This document shows, piece after piece, positions 59,926 through 64,000 of a stretch of 64,000 nucleotides of DNA. The stretch comes from Stercorarius parasiticus (Eukaryota; Chordata; Aves; Charadriiformes; Stercorariidae). The stretch spans positions 186,001 through 250,000 of the forward strand of contig VWZL01000079.1 of the NCBI GenBank assembly GCA_013396915.1. The letters run 5' to 3'. Position 1 is the stretch's first letter; every line of letters starts with the position of its first letter. A program made the translations under genes and the position numbers. A model generated the notes under the pieces. It was not told the DNA's origin, did not search any database, and saw only the letters and a program-made list of their open reading frames with translations.

Positions 59926-61969
59926 CATTACTGAAAAGTTTAGTTACAGCTCATATATCTTGCAGAAACACAGATTTTTGGTTATGAAATGCCGTCACTG
60001 GTACCAGGATATTCCTTTCTCAAGTTGCATAAAACACACAAAACATTAAGTGTCCAGTTTGGAACATGAACCTAAGAGACACTTGACAGAAATTCCTGAG
60101 TTCTTCTAAAGTACATCTACTCAGATGGAGTCTTGACACATGGAGCTATTGCATGAATTAACTATAGCACTTTACATTCATTTACTCTAGATTTGTTTGA
60201 TTGATGCAGATGAAGTGCAGCATTGTGTAAAAGGCAATGCAGCTGTCAATAGTGATATATTTAGTAGGGGAAAGTCGATAAAGATATGTGAAATGTTACT
60301 GACTGATATATATTTCACCAGACTCTTGAGATGTTTGATCTGTACTTTACACTCAGGGACTGTGTATATCAAAAAGGTGGTCCTGAGGGCAAGGTGTTGA
60401 GCTGGAACTGAAGAAGTCAGTGCTGGTTTTGCTGTGGTATTCTTTGTGCATATGTGTATCTTTGTGTTGGTCATTCAGGCCTAGATACTTTGCATGTATC
60501 AGACTCCCTGAGTTGTATAAATATTACCATATTATAAATATTGCAACTTACATACTGGAAAGCGTCTGTGGTTCACCTCAATTTTTTCTTTTGTTTCTCT
60601 CTACTGTACAGTACATTGAGTATTTTATATTAGTGGGACATATTTTTTTCAACTATTTAATTTTATTTCGCAGTGTTTGCTTTTAAGAGTAGTTTGAAGA
60701 GCTTTTGGTGGAACTTTGTGTAGACAAAATCAACAGTAAAAAAGTACGCAAGGTTGCTGTTGAACTAAGCACTTAAAACTGATCTCTAAAAAAGGGGGTT
60801 GAAAGGCAGCTATAAACATGTCTTGCCAACCTATAGTTCCATGTTGGCTCAAAGAGGAAGCTTCTCACTTTGAGTAAGTAAAGCACAATGATGCTAAAAA
60901 TGCAAATAGAGACACGTGCTCTGGATTAGCTGTTGGAATTATTTGCAAAAGCTTGTAAGTAAACCAAAGTGCAAGCACCTAACCCTGCATTCTGCATTCT
61001 GCACAGGAAGCCTCATTGTCCTGCTGCAAGTTTTCCGTAGAAATAGGGTAACGTTTTTGTTGCCATCTGTGGAATGGAAAGTATTGTTTTCTCTTAGTAT
61101 TTGTTGACGTGACCTAAAATAAGTTGTAATCTTGGCTTCCTGTAGAGTGTGTGTTGAAAGACGACACTAGGAGAAGCTGCTTCATCTAATCTTACAGTAA
61201 GTCTTTGACTGATGGAATAGGTTGTGTTATTTCTTCCCATTGAGTAATGAGTGAGTTTGGGCAGCTCCCTTCTAATAGGTGTCTAAAGGTATATGGGAAG
61301 GCTCCTGTCACAGAAGAGTTTACCACTGTTAAAACCTCAATATATTTAATTTAGCACAAGTGAAAGGGAAATGTACTTCTCTCCGTGTATATGCAAAAAT
61401 ATTGAATTGATCATCACAAATGGTAAAGGACAGCTGTTGAAAATTATGGAAGTGATGTAGAGAAAATGTGTGAACTTCTTGTTATACAGGGTTTTAAATA
61501 TAATAATACCCCTAGTGGCATGAGTTCTGCATTTTTAACCAAAATACATTGCAATTTTCAACATTTTAGGTTAATTCATACCACTTTTTCTTAAAAAAGT
61601 AAGTTTAAGGAAATGAAAATGCAATAAATTTTATAAACATCTCAAAAGAAGATGAATAAGAATGCCACAGAAAATGTCACGGGGCGAGAGGAATGCTGTG
61701 TGAACCAACATACTGTTATAGAAATCAGCTTTATGAATACAAACGTGTTTTGTAATGCCTGCTATACCTGCTGTTGTAACAGATGTGAATTTACTGAAGG
61801 AAGTGGGTGATTAGCCTTTTGGATTTTCCTGTTATCACTGGTGGCGTGGTATTCATTCCCATATAGAGTGATACAAGAGCAGCTGCATGCTACTGATGCT
61901 CAGTAAGTTCATTTGGCACTTTGGTCTTCTGCAGGTAACATAACACTCACCCTTCAAATAAACACAGTA
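59926..61969. other. Unique non-coding DNA
   Basis: No gene is recognised. Confidence 0.55.
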
Positions 61970-62277
61970 TAGTGATAGGACAAGGCGTAATGGTTTTAAA
62001 CGGAAAGGAGGTAGGTTTAGATTAGATATTTGGAAGAAATATCTTCATTCATCACCCTCTTTATTCTGAGGGTGCTGAGACACTGGCACAGGTTGCCCAG
62101 AGAAGTTGTGAATGACCCATCCCTGAAAGTGTTCAAGGTTGGATGGGGCTTTGAGCAACCTGGTCTGGTGGGAGATGTCCCTGCCCATGGCAGGAAATTG
62201 GAACTAGGTAGCCTTTAAAGGTCCCTTCCAACCCCAAACATACCACTGTTCTATGATTCTATGATTTTATGATTTTA
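61970..62277 (+). mobile_element. CR1 LINE 3' end with a small insertion
   Basis: It begins agtgataggacaaggcgtaa (DRTRRNGFK-like), continues through ggtaggtttagattagatat, and ends with the tail ctatgattctatgattttat. About 24 extra bases at roughly 62038-62061 split the codons that normally read KKFFTLRV, breaking the frame. After that the family order resumes ([18 protein letters not shown]). Confidence 0.92.
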
Positions 62278-64000
62278 CCTGTTTGAAAGCACACCAAAAC
62301 TGGTAATGTAAACATTTGTCTACTAAGCTTTGGCTATTTATTCAACTTCCACGAAGAGTTAAAGAAATGCACCTACTACATGCAATGTTAGAGAATTTCA
62401 TCTTAAGCCAGCTTTAGCAAAATGCCAAATATTCTAGCTGTATTCAGGCTCTTCAGTGCAACCCAGTTAAATATACATTTGACATGGTACCCATTAATCT
62501 TACAAAGCACAGTCTTGAGTTACTCAATCTTGTGACATAACGGATTTCTTTCCTACACCTTGGATGAGCAATCAAACGGAGACTGACTTTCTCCATTTAG
62601 TCAAATAGATTTATCTAAGCCACATTTCAAATTACTAGATTAAGTAGGGCAATGTGGGTTTTTTATGTCTGAAGAAAAATCCACTTAACAGAACTGTTCC
62701 TTTGATTTTAGAGTGAGAAGTACTATTAAAACACTGGACTCTCTCCTCTGTATTTTTTTGTTATAATGATCTAGACAGTCTTATCTACCTGTACAGCAAT
62801 TGAGGGAATTAATACTCCTGTGACACGTCTGCAATACAGTATGTTCTTGGACAGAAGAGACAAAGAGACTCCCCACAAAAGGCCATTTATGTACTAGGGT
62901 ACGTGTGCTGATGAGGACAGTGAACAAACGTCCTTTTGTTATTATGTCACAGAAATTATTTTTGTGAAGGATTAATTCATTAAAAACAACAAAAGGACAT
63001 TTTCTTTTCTTGCTCATAATTAATTATGGGAGGACAAAGCTTCTGTGCAATAGAGAAGTGTAATTAGCTTGCGGCAGGGAATTTAACTACTCCATCGCAC
63101 TGTGGAGGTGATAAAGACAGAAACTCCCCACCCTGTGTGTATTATGGAGCCCTCTGCCAAACTGAAGGAAAACCTCTCAACTCTTTGTCAAGACCCTGTT
63201 ATGGTAACAGACTCAATGGCATTTTATAACGAGAAAAATCTCAAGGGCAAGAAAAAGAAAATTCCTTGAGATTTCCCCTGAGCTGTTCACAGAAGAGTAG
63301 GGAAATATGTATTTATTAATTCAAGATGAGTCTAATATGATTTATTTCAGATCAGAGGTGAATTTTGATTTGAGACATGATCACCGGAGATATTCTGCAT
63401 GTTATAAAAGGATTCTATTGCAATCTTATCTAATACAATTTGAACACCAGCAGAAGTTACTTTTCTTAAGATTATAACTTTTCCTTGAATTCAGCATTCT
63501 AAGCAGACGATACTGAAATACATTTGATTCTTTTTTGGTTCATATTATCAAAGCAGATAAAAAACAATCTGTTTCTCATTCAAAGTTACAGAATGATCTT
63601 AGAGCAGTAAACAGAGTGTCAGCTGACAATTAGGAGTTTCCTGAGCTCTGACCCCTGCTGTTGTTGAAACCTTGGTTTATGCAGAAGGCAGATTCCCGTA
63701 CTTAGTCCTCACCTTTGTGAGGACTTCTAGTCCATCTTCTAGTTTAGTGTCAGAGAAGCACATCGCCTAACGTGGTAGACATGAGTGTTTAAGCGTTTTA
63801 AAGGACTGTTCAGTGATAAAATTGGGACTTTAGGGTTGTGTAGCACATGGAAGACAGGAAGTGAGGAACATTTATGCATCCTATTCCCTATGACTTTCTC
63901 TTGCCTTTCTAGATCTTGGAGCTCTAAAGACTTTCTGTGGGATCTCTGGGAGGAAGGTCAGCAGATTTTCATATCCACACAGGCTGGAGAAAATACAGAA
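62278..64000. other. Unique non-coding DNA to window end
   Basis: No gene or repeat is recognised. Confidence 0.55.

Noticed and set aside
1..64000. CRISPR arrays, operons, rRNA or tRNA genes
   Set aside because: No regularly spaced repeats, no cloverleaf with A/B boxes that I could recognise, no rRNA wording. The sequence is vertebrate nuclear DNA.

Overview
The window looks like vertebrate nuclear DNA, almost certainly from a bird. The main evidence is at least a dozen truncated CR1 (LINE) retrotransposon copies. Their 3' ends carry the typical octamer tail (copies of attctatg, or catagaat on the other strand). Two copies of a roughly 1-kb avian endogenous-retrovirus LTR and very old MIR/L2-like remnants fit the same picture. 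The rest is AT-rich single-copy DNA with short microsatellites and no bacterial-style gene density. The LTR family is one I associate with non-galliform birds, but the species cannot be fixed from this sequence alone. Runs of N and single Ns sit inside repeats, which marks this as a draft assembly.

No host protein-coding gene can be supported. The longest open frames fall inside CR1 copies (C-terminal reverse-transcriptase part of ORF2), inside the GC-rich internal repeats of the LTRs, or are chance frames in AT-rich DNA. The only non-repeat frame with some exon-like character is at 1179-1463 on the minus strand. It is open, has reasonable amino-acid composition, and is bounded by AG and GTGAGT, but I do not recognise the protein. 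The window is best read as a gene desert or part of a large intron.

Layout: 1-2655 is unique DNA with the exon candidate. 2656-2964 is a CR1 3' end (minus). 8966-9230 holds two CR1 tails facing each other, with a single N. 16.9 kb has a MIR-like scrap. 17757-18901 is a nearly full-length LTR with a 36-N gap. 21195-23377 is a dense CR1 cluster, including two copies head to tail. 25339-26400 is an LTR scrap followed by an old CR1 ORF2 segment. 28621-29524 is the best-preserved CR1 (plus). 30569-31432 is an internally deleted CR1 carrying the FADD catalytic motif. 34659-35434 is a CR1 whose 5' part is inverted (twin-priming structure). 45428-47260 contains an old CR1 and an older LINE fragment. 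49987-50822 is a second, shorter LTR. 54.9, 59.7 and 62.0 kb carry three more CR1 3' ends.

I found no new biological system. The best leads are the rearranged CR1 insertions, the LTR minisatellite with its assembly gap, the exon candidate at 1.2-1.5 kb, and perfect hairpins at 19.2, 33.0, 34.05 and 58.7 kb.
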